DNA of 64,000 nucleotides from contig NZ_JALJXF010000001.1 in NCBI RefSeq assembly GCF_024169925.1, positions 4,408,001 through 4,472,000 of the forward strand, given 5' to 3'. Positions within the stretch are counted from its first letter, which is position 1. Every line of letters begins with the position of its first letter. A program made the translations under genes and the position numbers. Under the pieces are notes generated by a model. The model saw only the letters and a list, made by a program, of their open reading frames with translations, made no database searches and was not told the DNA's origin. Source of the stretch: Methylorubrum extorquens (GTDB lineage: Bacteria; Pseudomonadota; Alphaproteobacteria; Rhizobiales; Beijerinckiaceae). Positions 1 through 9,333 of the stretch are shown piece after piece.

Positions 1-2262
1 GCGCTGATGCTCGGCCTCGTAATGAAGCCCGGCTTCAACGGCTTGACCCTCGGCCAGGCCCTGAACGCCGAGGAAGTCGCCATCCACCACGAGACACCCG
101 TCGGCATCACCTTCACCAAGATCACCGACCAAGCGAAGGTCATCGACGACGCCATCCATGAGTTCATGGTGAAGTTCTTCACCGCGCTCGGCGTGGTGAT
201 CCTCGTGTCCCTGGTGGCGCTGGGCTTCCGGGTCGGCATCGTTGTGGCGCTGGCCGTGCCGCTGACGCTCTCGGCGGTGTTCGTCGTGATGATGCTCACC
301 GGCCGCGACTTCGACCGCATCACGCTCGGCGCCCTCATCATCTCGCTCGGCCTCCTCGTCGACGACGCCATCATCGCCATCGAGATGATGGTGGTGCGCA
401 TGGAGGAGGGCTACGACCGCATCGAGGCGGCGACCTATGCCTGGAGCTCGACCGCCGCGCCGATGCTCACCGGCACGCTGGTCACCATCGCCGGCTTCCT
501 GCCCGTGGGCTTCGCCGCCTCGACGGCGGGCGAGTATGCCGGCAACATCTTCTGGGTGGTCTCGTTCTCGCTCATCATCTCGTGGATCGTGGCGGTGACC
601 TTCACGCCCTATCTCGGCGTCAAGCTCCTGCCCAACATCAGACGAGTCGAGGGCGGCCACGACGCGATCTACGCCACGAAGAACTACGAGCGCCTGCGCC
701 GGATCGTGCGGATGTCGGTCGACCATAAATGGTGGGCCGCCGGCATCACCGTGGCGCTGTTCGCGGGTGCGGTGGTCGCCATGGGCAAGGTCGAGCAGCA
801 GTTCTTCCCGAACTCCGAGCGCCCCGAACTCATCGTCGAGGTCACCCTTCCGGCGGGCTCGGCCTTCGCCACGACGGAAGCCAGCGTCAAGCGGGTCGAG
901 GCGGCCGTACGCGAGCTTCCCGAGGCCAGGGAGATCACGAGCTACATCGGGCAGGGCATGCCGCGCTTCGTGCTCTCGTTCGACCCCGAACTGCCCGATC
1001 CCGCCTTCGCGCAGATCGTGGTGCAGACCGCCGACGCGGCGGCCCGCGACGCCCTGCGGGTCAAGGTGCGCGGGCTCGTCGACGCGGGCCGCTTCCCCGA
1101 GGCGCGGGTGCGGGTACTGCAGATCGTGTTCGGGCCGCCGGTGCGCTTCCCCGTCGCCTTCCGGGTGGTCGGACCCGACCTCGATGTGATCCGCGGCATC
1201 GCCGCCGAGGTGTCCGAGGCGATGGCCTCCAACCCGAACATGCGGATGGTCCACCTCGATTGGGGCGACAAGACTCCGAGCCTGCGCCTCGCCCTCGACC
1301 AGGAGCGCCTGCGCCTGATCGGCCTGACCCCCAAGGAGGCCGGCCAGCAGTTGCAGAACTACCTCAACGGCACGCCCGCCACCCAGGTGCGCGAGAACCT
1401 GCGCTCGGTCGACGTACTCCTGCGCAGCCCCGGACCCGAGCGGCGCTCACTCGGCGACATCGGCGACCTGACGCTTGCGACGAAGGACGGGCGCCAGGTG
1501 CCGGTCTCGCAGGTTGCCCGGCTGGAAAGCCGCTACGAGGACGCAGTGCTCAAGCGCTACAACCGCGAGACCTACATCCGCGTGCAGGGCGACGTGCTCG
1601 ACGGCAAGCAGCCGCCGGACATTCACGCCCAGGTCTTCCCACTGCTCGACCCGATCAAGGCCAAGCTGCCGCCGGGGTATCGCATCGACACGGCCGGCTC
1701 GGTCGAGGAGAGCGTGAAGGCGCAACTGTCGCTGGCAGCCGTATTCCCGGTCATGCTGTTCGTCACGCTGACGGTCATCATGATCCAGGTCCGGTCGTTC
1801 TCCGCCATGTTCATGGTGTTCGCGACCGCCCCGCTCGGGCTGGTGGGGGCCGCGCCGACGCTGCTGATCTTCGGGCAACCCTTCGGCTTCAACGCGATCC
1901 TCGGCCTGATCGCGCTGTCGGGCATCCTGATGCGCAACACCCTGATCCTCGTGGACCAGATCCACCACGATCAGGCCGCGGGGCTGTCGGACTACGACGC
2001 CATCGTCGAATCGACCGTGCGGCGGGCGCGCCCCGTCATCCTGACGGCGGCGGCCGCGATGCTGGCCTTCATCCCGCTCACCCACTCGGTGTTCTGGGGA
2101 GCGCTCGCCTACGTGCTGATCGGCGGCGTCGGCGTCGGCACGCTGCTGACCCTGCTGTTCCTGCCCGCGCTTTACGCCCTCTGGTTCCGCGTCGTGCGGG
2201 AACCGCGCAGGGACGAGGCTGCCTCTCGCGCAGGCTCGGTGCCGATGCCCGCCAAACCCTGA
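1..2262 (+). CDS. RND-family efflux transporter permease subunit (5' truncated by window)
   Basis: Inner-membrane proton-driven efflux pump of the AcrB/RND superfamily. The frame is open from base 1, so about 750 residues of a roughly 1000-residue protein are visible and the first TM segment and part of the first porter domain lie upstream. Visible are the TM2-TM6 block beginning near residue 55 (FFTALGVVILVSLVALGF), the hallmark paired acidic residues of the proton relay (LLVDDAIIAIE), the second periplasmic porter/docking region (about residues 275-560) and the C-terminal TM block ending in LFLPALYALWFRVVREP. The substrate cannot be read from sequence. A membrane-fusion partner would be expected upstream. 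A TetR regulator follows downstream on the same strand. Confidence 0.93.
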   Translation, partial: ALMLGLVMKPGFNGLTLGQALNAEEVAIHHETPVGITFTKITDQAKVIDDAIHEFMVKFFTALGVVILVSLVALGFRVGIVVALAVPLTLSAVFVVMMLTGRDFDRITLGALIISLGLLVDDAIIAIEMMVVRMEEGYDRIEAATYAWSSTAAPMLTGTLVTIAGFLPVGFAASTAGEYAGNIFWVVSFSLIISWIVAVTFTPYLGVKLLPNIRRVEGGHDAIYATKNYERLRRIVRMSVDHKWWAAGITVALFAGAVVAMGKVEQQFFPNSERPELIVEVTLPAGSAFATTEASVKRVEAAVRELPEAREITSYIGQGMPRFVLSFDPELPDPAFAQIVVQTADAAARDALRVKVRGLVDAGRFPEARVRVLQIVFGPPVRFPVAFRVVGPDLDVIRGIAAEVSEAMASNPNMRMVHLDWGDKTPSLRLALDQERLRLIGLTPKEAGQQLQNYLNGTPATQVRENLRSVDVLLRSPGPERRSLGDIGDLTLATKDGRQVPVSQVARLESRYEDAVLKRYNRETYIRVQGDVLDGKQPPDIHAQVFPLLDPIKAKLPPGYRIDTAGSVEESVKAQLSLAAVFPVMLFVTLTVIMIQVRSFSAMFMVFATAPLGLVGAAPTLLIFGQPFGFNAILGLIALSGILMRNTLILVDQIHHDQAAGLSDYDAIVESTVRRARPVILTAAAAMLAFIPLTHSVFWGALAYVLIGGVGVGTLLTLLFLPALYALWFRVVREPRRDEAASRAGSVPMPAKP

Positions 2263-2279
2263 TACGGGCCGCCCCCTTC

Positions 2280-2301
2280 GATGCCCCGTCTTCGGGGCAT
2301 C
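2280..2301 (+). terminator. Hairpin downstream of RND gene
   Basis: Perfect 9-bp stem GATGCCCCG / CGGGGCATC around a TCTT loop, 17 nt after the RND stop codon. There is no strong T-run after it, so intrinsic termination is likely but not certain. Confidence 0.55.
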
Positions 2302-2493
2302 CCGAGATCGCGCGTTCGTCCGTCGAGCGTGCGATGCGTCGACCGGCCTGCGCTTCCGCTCACCTCGCGTAGGCCGGTCGATCAGCTTTCTTCACAGCAT
2401 TGGAGCGCTCCGGGGAAGCTCAACACCCATCGCCACTTCAATACATGACTCATTGCATCTATATGATCATCTTCAACGGCGAAGGACGGTAGG

Positions 2494-3036
2494 ATGCCCA
2501 GGGTCTCGCAGGAGCAAGCCAAGCTCAACCGAGAGCGTGTCGTCGAGGTCGCGTCCGCCCTGTTCCGGGAGCGTGGCCTGCACGGGATCGGCGTCGTGGA
2601 CATCATGGCGGCCGCCGGCCTGACCCATGGCGGCTTCTACGGCCAGTTCGCCAACAAGGAAGCCCTTGCGGCCGAGGCGTTCGACGCGGCGATCGGCAAC
2701 GAATACCGGGCGAACCTCGACACCTTCATCGAGAACTACCTCTCCCTCGGACACGTCCGGACACCCGGGAAAGGCTGCCCCGTCGCGGCCCTGGTGAACG
2801 ACGTGGGGCGCGAGCCTGCCGGCAGCGCCTTACGGTCGCGGTTCACCCATGCGGTCAAGGGGCTCGCCGGCCTCATCGCGGACAGGCTGCCCAAGAGCTC
2901 CAAGGAGCGTCGTCGGCAGCGCTCCCTCGTGGCGCTGTCGACCATGGTCGGGGCGGTAGTGCTGGCGCGAGGCGTCGACGACGAGGCGTTGGCCGACGAG
3001 TTGCTCAAGGCGGCGCGCACCACCGTCACCGGCTGA
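2494..3036 (+). CDS. TetR/AcrR family transcriptional regulator
   Basis: A 180-residue protein with an N-terminal TetR helix-turn-helix (residues about 14-58; IMAAAGLTHGGFYGQFANKEALA is the recognition helix region) and an all-helical ligand domain containing GKGCPVAALVNDVGRE, typical of the AcrR-like group near efflux and detoxification genes. The leader (2400-2490) is noticeably AT-richer than the flanks, fitting its own promoter. A palindrome at 3094-3115 downstream is a candidate binding site. Its target could be the RND pump, the SMP-30-like gene, or both; the effector is unknown. Confidence 0.88.
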   Translation: MPRVSQEQAKLNRERVVEVASALFRERGLHGIGVVDIMAAAGLTHGGFYGQFANKEALAAEAFDAAIGNEYRANLDTFIENYLSLGHVRTPGKGCPVAALVNDVGREPAGSALRSRFTHAVKGLAGLIADRLPKSSKERRRQRSLVALSTMVGAVVLARGVDDEALADELLKAARTTVTG

Positions 3037-3093
3037 AGCGTTCCGGGACCCCGCTTTTCGAAGCGGGTCATCCCAACCAAAGCGGAATCCGCG

Positions 3094-3115
3094 TTGACCG
3101 GTTCAACGCGGTCAA
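3094..3115. promoter_or_regulatory. Candidate TetR-type operator upstream of SMP-30-like gene
   Basis: Inverted repeat of TTGACCG and CGGTCAA separated by 8 nt, followed directly by an AT-rich stretch (AAATAGATTAATATCATAAT) that could hold the promoter of the gene starting at 3213. Placement between a TetR gene and the next gene suggests an operator; which protein binds is inference. Confidence 0.4.
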
Positions 3116-3212
3116 ATAGATTAATATCATAATTTTTACTGATGCTGATTCCCAGGTGGATCGGGCCGTCACGGGACGATGGCCCGTCTCGGTCACCTCA
3201 GAGGAGCTGACG

Positions 3213-4184
3213 ATGATGAACCCAAGTCGCTCGGCGCGTCGCAGAGGGCATTTCAGGCGCGCAGTGAGGCTTTCGCTCGCCGTCGCCTCCTTGAGCTTTC
3301 CTGCCCTCGCCTCCGACGGTTCGACGAGCGTGCGGCTGCCGGAGAGCACTCGTTTCCCGGAGAGCGTGACGTCGGACGCGAACGGCACGATCTTTGTGAG
3401 CAGCATCGCGGATGGCGGGGTTCTCAAGCTCGCCGCGGACGGGGCCGTCACGTCGCAGTTCCTGAAGCCGGGCGACCATGGCACCCGGTCGACCTTCGGC
3501 CTGCTCGCCGATCCCCAGCGTGGCGTGCTTTGGGTCGCCTCGAACGACGCCACGGCCCTCGGAGCGAAGGGGCCGACCGGCACGGAAGGCGCGTGGGTCA
3601 AGGCCTTCGATGTCGCGACGGGGGCCATGAAGACGAGTGTCAGGCTGCCCGGCGCCAAGGCGCTCGCGAACGACTTCGCCCTCGACGGCGACGGCTCGCT
3701 CTACGTCACCAACACGTTCGCGCCCCAGATCCTGCGGCTCAAACCCGGCGCCACGGAGTTCGAGGTCTTCATCGAGGACCCGGCCCTGAGCAAGGGGCTC
3801 GACGGCATTGCCTTCGGCCCCGACGGGAACCTCTACGTCAACACCTTCATGGGCGGCGAGCTGTTTCGCATCGAGGTGAAGCAGGGCGCGGCCGGTCAGG
3901 TCACGCAGCTCGAAACGCCGCGTCCGCTGAAGTTCCCGGACGGGCTGCGGGCCTTCAAGGACGGGTTCCTGATGGTCGAGGGCAGCGGCGCCCTGAGCCG
4001 TGTCACGGTCTCCGGAAACAGTGCCAGGATCGAGCCGATCGGGCAGTTCGCGGGCCCCACCGGCGTAGCGGTTTCCGGCGACAGGATCTGGGTCTGCGAG
4101 GGCCAATTGGGGCTCATGTCCAAGCCGCCCGAGGCCGGAGGTGACGCACCGAGCTTCCATCTCCGCTCCGTGAACGTCCAATAA
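3213..4184 (+). CDS. Secreted SMP-30/gluconolactonase-like beta-propeller protein
   Basis: A 323-residue protein. I chose the ATG at 3213 because GAGGAG lies 7 nt upstream at 3201-3206; an in-frame start at 3156 would add 19 residues ahead of an otherwise clean signal peptide. N-terminus is basic (NPSRSARRRGHFRR) followed by a hydrophobic stretch ending in SFPALAS, so it is probably exported. The body has repeated blades with D-G-[ST]-[LI]-Y-V-[ST]-N motifs (DGSLYVTNTF, DGNLYVNTFM) and LDGIAFGPDGN, as in the SMP-30/strictosidine-synthase-like six-bladed propellers. Such proteins are often lactonases or metal-dependent hydrolases; the substrate is unknown. Confidence 0.75.
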   Translation: MMNPSRSARRRGHFRRAVRLSLAVASLSFPALASDGSTSVRLPESTRFPESVTSDANGTIFVSSIADGGVLKLAADGAVTSQFLKPGDHGTRSTFGLLADPQRGVLWVASNDATALGAKGPTGTEGAWVKAFDVATGAMKTSVRLPGAKALANDFALDGDGSLYVTNTFAPQILRLKPGATEFEVFIEDPALSKGLDGIAFGPDGNLYVNTFMGGELFRIEVKQGAAGQVTQLETPRPLKFPDGLRAFKDGFLMVEGSGALSRVTVSGNSARIEPIGQFAGPTGVAVSGDRIWVCEGQLGLMSKPPEAGGDAPSFHLRSVNVQ

Positions 4185-4357
4185 CGCGGCGACCGACGGC
4201 CACCAAGAAGGCTCGCCCCGGTCTCAAAGCCAGAGTTCGGTTCCGGCAGCCCATCGGAAGCGGGCCGCCGACATGGCTCGCCCTTGGGCCGACGGTCTCG
4301 CTCCTCGGTCGTGGAGCCGCGGCTCCAAGACCGGCAGATCCCCACGAAGGTTCATCG

Positions 4358-4906
4358 ATGACGGGCGAAGCGCATCCTGAAACGCACGCACCTTCGCGGC
4401 GCAGGGTCGTCGAGTGGGCCGATCCTCGTTCCATCGCCGCGGCGGGACAAGCCCTGGCAGGGATCGACTTCCTGCGCGCGCTCCTAGCGGGGGAGATCGC
4501 GCCACCGCCCGTGATCCAATTGCTCGGTATCGAGTTCGTGTCCGCCGATCCTGGCACGGCCACCATGCGCATGCCGGCCGCGGAGTACCTCTTCAATCCG
4601 TTGGGCTCCGTCCATGGCGGATCCCTTGCCACGCTTCTCGACAGCGTCATGGGGTGTGCCGTGCACTCCACCTTGCCGGTCGGACGCGGCTACACGACGC
4701 TCGAGTTCAAGTTGAATTTCCTGCGCGCGGCCACCGATCGGTCCGGCCTTCTGACGGCCGTCGGGCAAGTCATCCACGCCGGTCGGCAACAAGCCGTGGC
4801 CGAAGGTCGCCTCAGCGACGAGTCCGGCCGCCTCGTCGCGACCGCAAGCACGACCTGCCTCCTGTTCGATCTGCCTACCGCCGGGACGCATCCCGCCGTC
4901 GGCTGA
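4358..4906 (+). CDS. PaaI-family hotdog thioesterase
   Basis: A 182-residue hotdog-fold protein. Residues about 60-175 contain the PaaI-type core NPLGSVHGGSLATLLDSVMG, where the HGG loop and following Asp/Ser contribute to acyl-CoA thioester hydrolysis, then TTLEFKLNFLRAA and ATASTTCLLFDL. It lies 46 nt upstream of a thiolase on the same strand, suggesting a role in acyl-CoA turnover (removing dead-end thioesters or working on a beta-ketothiolase product). Substrate not deducible. Confidence 0.85.
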   Translation: MTGEAHPETHAPSRRRVVEWADPRSIAAAGQALAGIDFLRALLAGEIAPPPVIQLLGIEFVSADPGTATMRMPAAEYLFNPLGSVHGGSLATLLDSVMGCAVHSTLPVGRGYTTLEFKLNFLRAATDRSGLLTAVGQVIHAGRQQAVAEGRLSDESGRLVATASTTCLLFDLPTAGTHPAVG

Positions 4907-4952
4907 CCGCGCAGGAATTTCGCCGCCCCCCCTGCTGACCCGAGTTTCGCCG

Positions 4953-6137
4953 ATGTCGACCCGCCAGATCGTGCTTTGCCATCCTGTCCGCACCGCCATC
5001 GGCGGTTACGGCGGCAGCCTCAAGGACGTCGCAGCGACCGAACTCGGCGCGGTCGCGGTCCGTGAGACCCTGCGCCGCGCCGGCCTCGACGCCAGCCGGC
5101 TCGGCAGCGTGACGATGGGCAACGTCGTGCAGGCCGGCAACCGCATGAACCCGGCCCGACAGGCCGCAGTGAACGGCGGTGTGCCCGTTTCCGTGCCGGC
5201 GCTGACCGTCAACCGCGTCTGCGGCTCGGGAGCCCAGGCCATCGCCACGGCGGCCGACGAGATCCGGCTCGGCCATCACGACGTCGCGGTCGCGGGCGGC
5301 ATGGAGAACATGGACCGGGCGCCGTACCTGATGGGGAGTGGGCGCTGGGGTCATCGGATGGGCCACGCCCAGCTCCTCGACAGCATGCTCGCCGACGGCC
5401 TCGTCGATGCCTTCTCGGGCGAGCATTCCGGCTGGCACACCGAGGCCGTGGCCGCCCACTCGGAGATCGGCCGGGAGGCGCAGGACGCCTGGGCGGCCCG
5501 CTCCCAGCAGCGGTTCGAGAGGGCTCGGTCCGCGGGCGCCTTCGACGGGGAGATCGTTCCAGTCGAGATCAAGGGCCGCAGAGGCGTAGAGATCTTCACG
5601 CGCGACGAGGCTCCCCGTCCCGAGACCAACGTCGAGACGCTGGCGAGGCTGAAGCCGGCGTTCCGGAAGGACGGCACCATCACGGCCGGCAACGCGCCGG
5701 GCCTGAACTCGGGCGCTTCCGCGATGATCGTGGCCGAACGGGCCTTCGCGGAAACCAAGGGCCTCGACGCGTTCGGTCGCCTCGTCGCGTACGGCGTCGG
5801 CGCCTGCGAGCCGGGCCTGTTCGGCCTTGGTCCGATACCGGCCGTGCGCCAGGCGCTGGAACGGGCCGGATGGTCGCTCGGCGACCTGGAGCGCGTCGAG
5901 ATCAACGAGGCCTTCGCGGTGGTGCCGCTCGCCGTGGCCAAGGAGCTTGGCCTGCCCGAGGACATCGTCAACGTCGAGGGCGGAGCCATCGCGCACGGCC
6001 ATCCGATCGGGGCGACCGGCGCGGTCCTGACGACCCGCCTGCTCCATTCCATGCGCCGGGACGGCATCCGGCGCGGGCTGGTCACGCTCTGCATCGGCGG
6101 CGGCCAGGGCATCGCCCTCGCCGTCGAGGCCGCCTGA
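4953..6137 (+). CDS. Acetyl-CoA C-acyltransferase (thiolase family)
   Basis: A 394-residue thiolase of normal length. The acylated nucleophile is Cys90 in VNRVCGSGAQAIATAADE. NEAFAVVPLA, GGAIAHGHPIGATGA (active-site His) and LCIGGGQGIALAVE (second catalytic Cys near residue 382) complete the signature. It catalyses condensation or thiolytic cleavage of beta-ketoacyl-CoA. Degradative versus biosynthetic (PhaA-like) use cannot be separated here; the adjacent thioesterase suggests a small acyl-CoA module rather than a PHB operon, since no phaB or phaC is nearby. Confidence 0.93.
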   Translation: MSTRQIVLCHPVRTAIGGYGGSLKDVAATELGAVAVRETLRRAGLDASRLGSVTMGNVVQAGNRMNPARQAAVNGGVPVSVPALTVNRVCGSGAQAIATAADEIRLGHHDVAVAGGMENMDRAPYLMGSGRWGHRMGHAQLLDSMLADGLVDAFSGEHSGWHTEAVAAHSEIGREAQDAWAARSQQRFERARSAGAFDGEIVPVEIKGRRGVEIFTRDEAPRPETNVETLARLKPAFRKDGTITAGNAPGLNSGASAMIVAERAFAETKGLDAFGRLVAYGVGACEPGLFGLGPIPAVRQALERAGWSLGDLERVEINEAFAVVPLAVAKELGLPEDIVNVEGGAIAHGHPIGATGAVLTTRLLHSMRRDGIRRGLVTLCIGGGQGIALAVEAA

Positions 6138-6213
6138 GCCGGAGCGCTCGGCGGGGATCCCGCCGATTCCAGGCGTCTGGGCTCGCAATCCATGACTTCG
6201 TGAGGGTTCCGCC

Positions 6214-7617
6214 ATGGACACACGCACGCGCCGCCTGCTGGAAGCGCCTCTCGTGCCGACCCTGGCCCGGATGGCCGCGCCCAACATTCTGGTGATGGCG
6301 GTCCAGACCTCCGTCGGCCTGATCGAGACGTATTTCGTGTCGATGCTCGGGACCGACGCGTTGGCCGGCATGGCCATCGTCTTCCCGGTGGTGATGCTGG
6401 TCCAGATGCTCTCCGCCGGCGGGATGGGGGGCGCCATCCAGTCGGCGGTCTCCCGCACGCTGGGTGCGGACCGACGGGCGGATGCGGGAATCCTGGCTTG
6501 GCACGCGACGGCGCTCGGCCTGGGGCTCGGCATCGCGACGAGCGTCGTTGCCCTTCCCCTGGGGCCCACTCTCTACGCACTGATGGGTGGGGCCGGAGGC
6601 TCGCTCCGGGCCGCGACCACCTACGCGAGCATCGTTTTGGGCGGGGCAGTCCTGATTTGGCTGTTCAACGCGCTGTCGGCGGTGATCCGCGGCACCGGCA
6701 ACATGGCGCTCCCGGCCATCGTCACCTGCGTCGGGGCCGTCGTGCTGGTGCCGCTCTCGCCCGCGCTGATCTTCGGCTGGGGACCGTTCCCCGAGCTTGG
6801 GGTCGCGGGCGGCGGCGTGGCGTTCGCGGCCTACTACGCCGTGGGGTCCGCGGTCTTCGCCGCCTACATCTGGTCGGGCCGCGGCGTGTTGCGCCCGAGC
6901 CGGCGCTTGCCGAAACTGACCTGGGCCCCGTCCCGGGAGATCCTCCGCATCGGGGTGCTCTCGGGCATCGCCAGCGTGACCTCCAACGTCACGGTCATCG
7001 CCGCCACTGTCTTCGTAGGGGCAGCCGGGCCGGCGGCCGTGGCCGGGTACGGCACCGGTGCGCGGCTGGAATATCTCTTGGTTCCCCTCGTCTTCGGTCT
7101 GGGCTCGCCCATCGCGGCCATCGTCGGTACGGCCTTGGGAGCCGGGGACCATGCCCGCGCCCGTCGGGCAGCCCTGACCGGCGCAGCCGCCGCCGGCGTC
7201 CTGACGGAATGCATCGGGATCGCGGCCGCCCTGCATCCGGTCGCCTGGCTTGGCCTGTTCGGGGACGACCCGGCGATGCTCGACACGGGCTCGCTCTATC
7301 TGCGTGTGGTCGGCCCGTTCTACGGGTTCTTCGGGTTCGGGCTGGCCCTCTACTTCGCAGCCCAGGGCGCGGGTCGCGTCGGCTGGCCGCTCGCTGCCAG
7401 CCTGCTCCGGATGGGGGTGGCGCTGGGCGGAGCCTGGACTGCCTCGGCGCTCGGGTTCGGGTCGGGTGGCACCTTCCTCGCCGTCTCGGCCGGGTTCGTC
7501 GTCATGGGCCTCGTCAACGCAGCGGCCTTCGCGACGGGCCGCATGTTCTCGCGCGATCCCACCGACCTCCCGTCCGTGACGCCCTTGCCCGCCGCGGCTG
7601 CGGTCGCCAGGCGCTGA
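6214..7617 (+). CDS. MATE family efflux transporter
   Basis: A 467-residue polytopic protein with about 12 hydrophobic segments in two similar halves (MAAPNILVMAVQTSVGLIETYFVSMLGTDALAGMA is the conserved first half-repeat start; AAGPAAVAGYGTGARLEYLLVPLVFGLGSPIAAIVG the second). MATE proteins export cationic drugs or metabolites using Na+ or H+ gradients across the inner membrane. The start follows GAGGG upstream. DoxX follows after 27 nt, so the two may be co-transcribed. Confidence 0.92.
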   Translation: MDTRTRRLLEAPLVPTLARMAAPNILVMAVQTSVGLIETYFVSMLGTDALAGMAIVFPVVMLVQMLSAGGMGGAIQSAVSRTLGADRRADAGILAWHATALGLGLGIATSVVALPLGPTLYALMGGAGGSLRAATTYASIVLGGAVLIWLFNALSAVIRGTGNMALPAIVTCVGAVVLVPLSPALIFGWGPFPELGVAGGGVAFAAYYAVGSAVFAAYIWSGRGVLRPSRRLPKLTWAPSREILRIGVLSGIASVTSNVTVIAATVFVGAAGPAAVAGYGTGARLEYLLVPLVFGLGSPIAAIVGTALGAGDHARARRAALTGAAAAGVLTECIGIAAALHPVAWLGLFGDDPAMLDTGSLYLRVVGPFYGFFGFGLALYFAAQGAGRVGWPLAASLLRMGVALGGAWTASALGFGSGGTFLAVSAGFVVMGLVNAAAFATGRMFSRDPTDLPSVTPLPAAAAVARR

Positions 7618-7644
7618 CCGTCCCGTCTTGAGGAGACGCCCCCG

Positions 7645-8022
7645 ATGATTGTCACATCCAATGGGCGACGCCTCGGCGAGTGGGCGCTCCGACTCCTGCT
7701 CACGGTGGTCTTCGTCGTCGCGGCCGGGATGAAGCTCACGGCGTCCGAGTTCGAGGTCTCGAATTTCGGGCGCTTCGGCTACCCGTCCTGGTTCATGTAC
7801 GCGGTCGGCATCGCCCAGTTGCTCGGCGCGGGCTCGCTCTGGGTCCGGGGTTCCGTCGCCTACGGGGCGCTGTTGCTGGCCGCGCTGATGGCCGGCGGTG
7901 TCTTCAGTCACCTTCGCGCCGGTGACCCGGTCGTGATGGCCGCTCCGGCGCTGGGGCTGCTGGTGCTTCTGTGCGGCCTCGCCTTCGCCCGGCGAGGTGA
8001 GCTTCTACCTCGACGGGGCTGA
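7645..8022 (+). CDS. DoxX family membrane protein
   Basis: A 125-residue protein with four predicted TM helices. The DoxX-type start WALRLLLTVVFVVAAGMKLTASEFEV carries the conserved G-x-K-L after TM1; further helices are WFMYAVGIAQLLGAGSLWV, GALLLAALMAGGVFSHL and PALGLLVLLCGLAF. GAGGAG at 7629-7634 supports the start. DoxX-like proteins are linked to quinone or thiol redox stress, but the exact reaction is unsettled. The adjacent exporter and dehydrogenase fit a detoxification neighbourhood. Confidence 0.85.
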   Translation: MIVTSNGRRLGEWALRLLLTVVFVVAAGMKLTASEFEVSNFGRFGYPSWFMYAVGIAQLLGAGSLWVRGSVAYGALLLAALMAGGVFSHLRAGDPVVMAAPALGLLVLLCGLAFARRGELLPRRG

Positions 8023-8110
8023 ACCACGAACCGGTACGCGGCTCTACGGGCCATTCTCCATTCCCGATGCGGCAAGCCGCCACGACACCGTCGCAGCGGC
8101 TTGCCAATTA

Positions 8111-8130
8111 AAATTATGCACGTAATTTAT
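8111..8130. promoter_or_regulatory. AT-rich operator-like palindrome A (AAATT-N8-AATTTAT)
   Basis: Near-palindromic AT-rich 20-mer 44 nt before the short-chain dehydrogenase start, in an otherwise very GC-rich region. The same architecture occurs at 10219-10238 between two divergent redox-type genes, suggesting a shared regulator (HxlR or MarR type would fit the symmetry); no such regulator is encoded nearby. Confidence 0.45.
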
Positions 8131-8174
8131 TAAGCCGTGCGGCGGGTGGCCTGTCGCGACAACGGGAGGGCATC

Positions 8175-8996
8175 GTGGCTCAGGGAAGCATCAAGACCGC
8201 AATCGTCACCGGCGCAGCCGGTGGCATCGGGTTATCGACCGCAACGGCCTTGCAGGCCGCGGGCTATCGTGTGTTCGGGACGAGCCGGAAGCCCGCTCCG
8301 AATGGGGGCGGCGGGACCAGGATGCTGGTGTGCGACGTCACCGACGAGGCATCCGTCGCCGACATGGTCGAGACGGTCTTCGGCGAGACCGGACGCATCG
8401 ATCTCCTGGTGAACAATGCCGGCTTCGGTATCAGCGGCCCTGCCGAGGAGACCTCAGTCGCGCAAGCCCAGGCCATGTTCGACGTGAACCTGTTCGGCGT
8501 CATCCGGACGACCCAGGCGGTTCTGCCCCTGATGCGCGCCCAGAGAGGCGGTCGCATCGTCAACGTCAGCTCGGTGCAGGGCTTCATACCGGCCCCCTAC
8601 ATGGCGCTGTACGGCGCCAGCAAGCACGCGGTCGAGGGCTACTCGGAGTCGCTCGACCACGAGGTTCGCGGCCAGGGCATCCGGGTCGTGCTCGTCGAGC
8701 CCGCCTTCACGCGGACTGCCTTCGACGAGAACCTGGTCCGGCCCGATAAGCCCCTGGCCATCTACGAGGCGGACCGGGCCGGGCGCGGCAAGTTCTGGAG
8801 CGAGGTCATGAAGACCGCCGATGCGCCCGAGGTCGTGGCGAAGGTCATCCTGAAGGCCGCGACCGCGGAGGCGCCGAAGCGCCGTTACGCGGCGGGACCG
8901 AAGGCGCGGCAGGTCAGCCTCCTGCGCCGGTTCGTCCCGGCGGGCGCCTTCGACAAGGCCCTTCGTAAGGAAATGCAGCTTCCGCCGATGTCCTGA
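8175..8996 (+). CDS. Short-chain dehydrogenase/reductase (SDR family)
   Basis: A 273-residue classical SDR. The Rossmann motif TGAAGGIG lies at residues 12-19, LLVNNAGFG is the NNAG motif, and catalytic Ser and Tyr-x3-Lys appear in NVSSVQG and YGASK. It oxidises or reduces an unknown alcohol/carbonyl with NAD(P)H in the cytoplasm. GTG is used as start, with GGGAGGG at 8163-8169 as ribosome-binding site. The AT-rich palindrome upstream probably controls it. Confidence 0.9.
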   Translation: MAQGSIKTAIVTGAAGGIGLSTATALQAAGYRVFGTSRKPAPNGGGGTRMLVCDVTDEASVADMVETVFGETGRIDLLVNNAGFGISGPAEETSVAQAQAMFDVNLFGVIRTTQAVLPLMRAQRGGRIVNVSSVQGFIPAPYMALYGASKHAVEGYSESLDHEVRGQGIRVVLVEPAFTRTAFDENLVRPDKPLAIYEADRAGRGKFWSEVMKTADAPEVVAKVILKAATAEAPKRRYAAGPKARQVSLLRRFVPAGAFDKALRKEMQLPPMS

Positions 8997-9333
8997 ATAC
9001 TCGCAACGGTCAGGCTCACGTTCGACAGGCGGGCACCCGTCCTCGGACTTGAATTGCCTCTGCGGCGCCTCTTGTTCGTGGTCGAAACGAAGCTCAGTGC
9101 CACTGAGGCGCTCGGAAACTCCAGATCAAGCCGATTCAGGTGCGGATGAACGTGCGTCTGTACGAGGCGTCCGGCCCGACCACCTCAACGCAGGGGATCG
9201 ATGCCTGCCGAGGAACGCTGGTCCTGGCGCAGGGCAAGCGCGAACGGGGTGAACGACGGACTGACCGTGCCCACCCCGTTCCCATAGCTGACGCCGAGCC
9301 ATCGAGAGGGGCGTCTTCCCTGGTGCCCCCCAG
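8997..9333. other. Intergenic stretch without recognisable gene
   Basis: About 340 nt between the SDR and the convergent methyltransferase. Short open frames exist on both strands, but none shows a ribosome-binding site, a domain or coding-like composition. I see no clear hairpin terminator. Confidence 0.5.

Noticed and set aside
729..2372. 547-codon + frame inside the RND gene
   Set aside because: Alternate-frame shadow; Arg/Gly/Pro-rich and without transport motifs.
4875..6569. 564-codon minus-strand frame
   Set aside because: Antisense to thiolase with its intact catalytic residues.
6082..7911. 609-codon minus-strand frame
   Set aside because: Shadow of the MATE and DoxX genes, rich in Arg/Gly/Asp without fold signatures.
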